Shown here: in pieces, positions 5,870-6,237 of the stretch
How the letters are laid out: each line of letters begins with the position of its first letter
Position numbering within the stretch: position 1 is the first letter of the stretch
Source: an uncultured Sphingomonadales bacterium
GTDB lineage: Bacteria > Pseudomonadota > Alphaproteobacteria > Sphingomonadales > Sphingomonadaceae
Reading direction: 5' to 3'
Length of the DNA stretch: 6,237 nucleotides
NCBI GenBank assembly: GCA_903893935.1
Contig: CAITOD010000729.1
Coordinates: 1-6,237, forward strand
Translations under genes and position numbers: made by a program
The notes under the pieces: model-generated
What the model saw: only the letters and a program-made list of their open reading frames with translations
Database searches by the model: none
Told to the model about the DNA's origin: nothing

Positions 5870-6237
5870 ATGGATGCTCTCGCCCTCGCGCGTGCGCAAT
5901 TCGCTTTTACGGTCAGTTTCCACTTTCTGTTCCCGGCGTTTTCGATCGGGCTGGCCAGTTATCTGGCCATGCTCGAGGCGCTGTGGCTGCGCACCGGGCG
6001 CGGGGTCTATGCCAATCTCTATCGCTATTGGCTGAAGATCTTTGCCGTCGTGTTCGGCATGGGCGTGGTTTCGGGGCTGGTGATGTCATACCAGTTCGGC
6101 ACCAACTGGTCGGTGTTTTCGGACAAGGCGGGGCCCGTGGTCGGCCCGCTGATGGCCTATGAAGTGCTGACCGCGTTTTTCCTCGAGGCCGGATTTCTGG
6201 GCGTGATGCTGTTCGGCATCAACAAAGTCGGGCGCAA
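5870..6237 (+). CDS. cydA: Cytochrome bd-type quinol oxidase subunit I (Cio type), 3'-truncated by window end
   Basis: The N-terminal 122 residues of subunit I of a bd-type quinol oxidase, which reduces O2 to water with quinol in the inner membrane without pumping protons. The frame is open to the window edge. Seen are ARAQFAFTVSFHFLFPAFSI (7-26) with His18, matching the heme-ligand histidine of CydA (E. coli His19); FGMGVVSGLVM (62-72); QFGTNWS (75-81); and YEVLTAFFLEAGFLG (97-111), with Glu98 and Glu106 matching E. coli Glu99 and Glu107. Hydrophobic segments lie at about 11-38, 54-74 and 93-117. The wording of these motifs is closer to the cyanide-insensitive CioA branch than to E. coli CydA, so cioA is an equally fair name. 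The Q-loop that would settle this is outside the window. A subunit II gene is expected next. The start has no strong Shine-Dalgarno (GGATCGG at 5854-5860 at best). Confidence 0.92.
   Translation, partial: MDALALARAQFAFTVSFHFLFPAFSIGLASYLAMLEALWLRTGRGVYANLYRYWLKIFAVVFGMGVVSGLVMSYQFGTNWSVFSDKAGPVVGPLMAYEVLTAFFLEAGFLGVMLFGINKVGR

Noticed and set aside
5806..6162. 118-codon + strand frame before and within the oxidase gene
   Set aside because: It overlaps the oxidase in another frame and resembles no family. The oxidase frame carries conserved heme-ligand and quinol oxidase motifs.

Overview
The window most resembles a GC-rich alphaproteobacterium of the sphingomonad type (Novosphingobium/Sphingobium-like). 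This rests on GC-rich coding sequence, a TonB-dependent receptor of the kind these bacteria carry in large numbers, and a receptor-oxidoreductase-transporter arrangement typical of their catabolic loci. It is an inference from gene content and composition, not from a marker gene. All confident genes are on the + strand.

Layout. Bases 1-433 hold no convincing gene. Bases about 61-300 are AT-rich (about 43% GC by hand count), while the genes are far richer in GC. This stretch carries an 11-bp direct repeat (2-26), a long imperfect inverted repeat (49-86), a possible sigma-70-like promoter (264-292), an operator-like palindrome (304-318) and two potential hairpins (327-347 and 344-403). A good Shine-Dalgarno sequence (421-425) then precedes a TonB-dependent outer-membrane receptor (434-2902). 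Four bases later begins an FMN-dependent monooxygenase of the NtaA/SnaA/DszA branch of the luciferase-like family (2907-4265). Seven bases after that begins a 12-helix GPH-type (MelB-like) MFS carrier (4273-5703). A 166-bp spacer (5704-5869) follows. The window then ends inside subunit I of a bd-type quinol oxidase of the cyanide-insensitive (Cio) type (5870 to the end, N-terminal 122 residues).

How they fit together. The first three genes look like one operon covering uptake and oxidative attack: the receptor would carry a scarce solute across the outer membrane, the GPH carrier would move it or its product across the inner membrane, and the flavin monooxygenase would oxidise it in the cytoplasm. 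The substrate cannot be read from the sequence. The family includes enzymes for nitrilotriacetate, dibenzothiophene sulfone, dimethyl sulfide and related compounds. No flavin reductase partner lies in the window. The oxidase gene is probably a separate respiratory unit. No RNA gene, CRISPR array or mobile element was seen. The most unusual feature is the structured, AT-rich upstream region of the receptor gene, rather than a new protein system.
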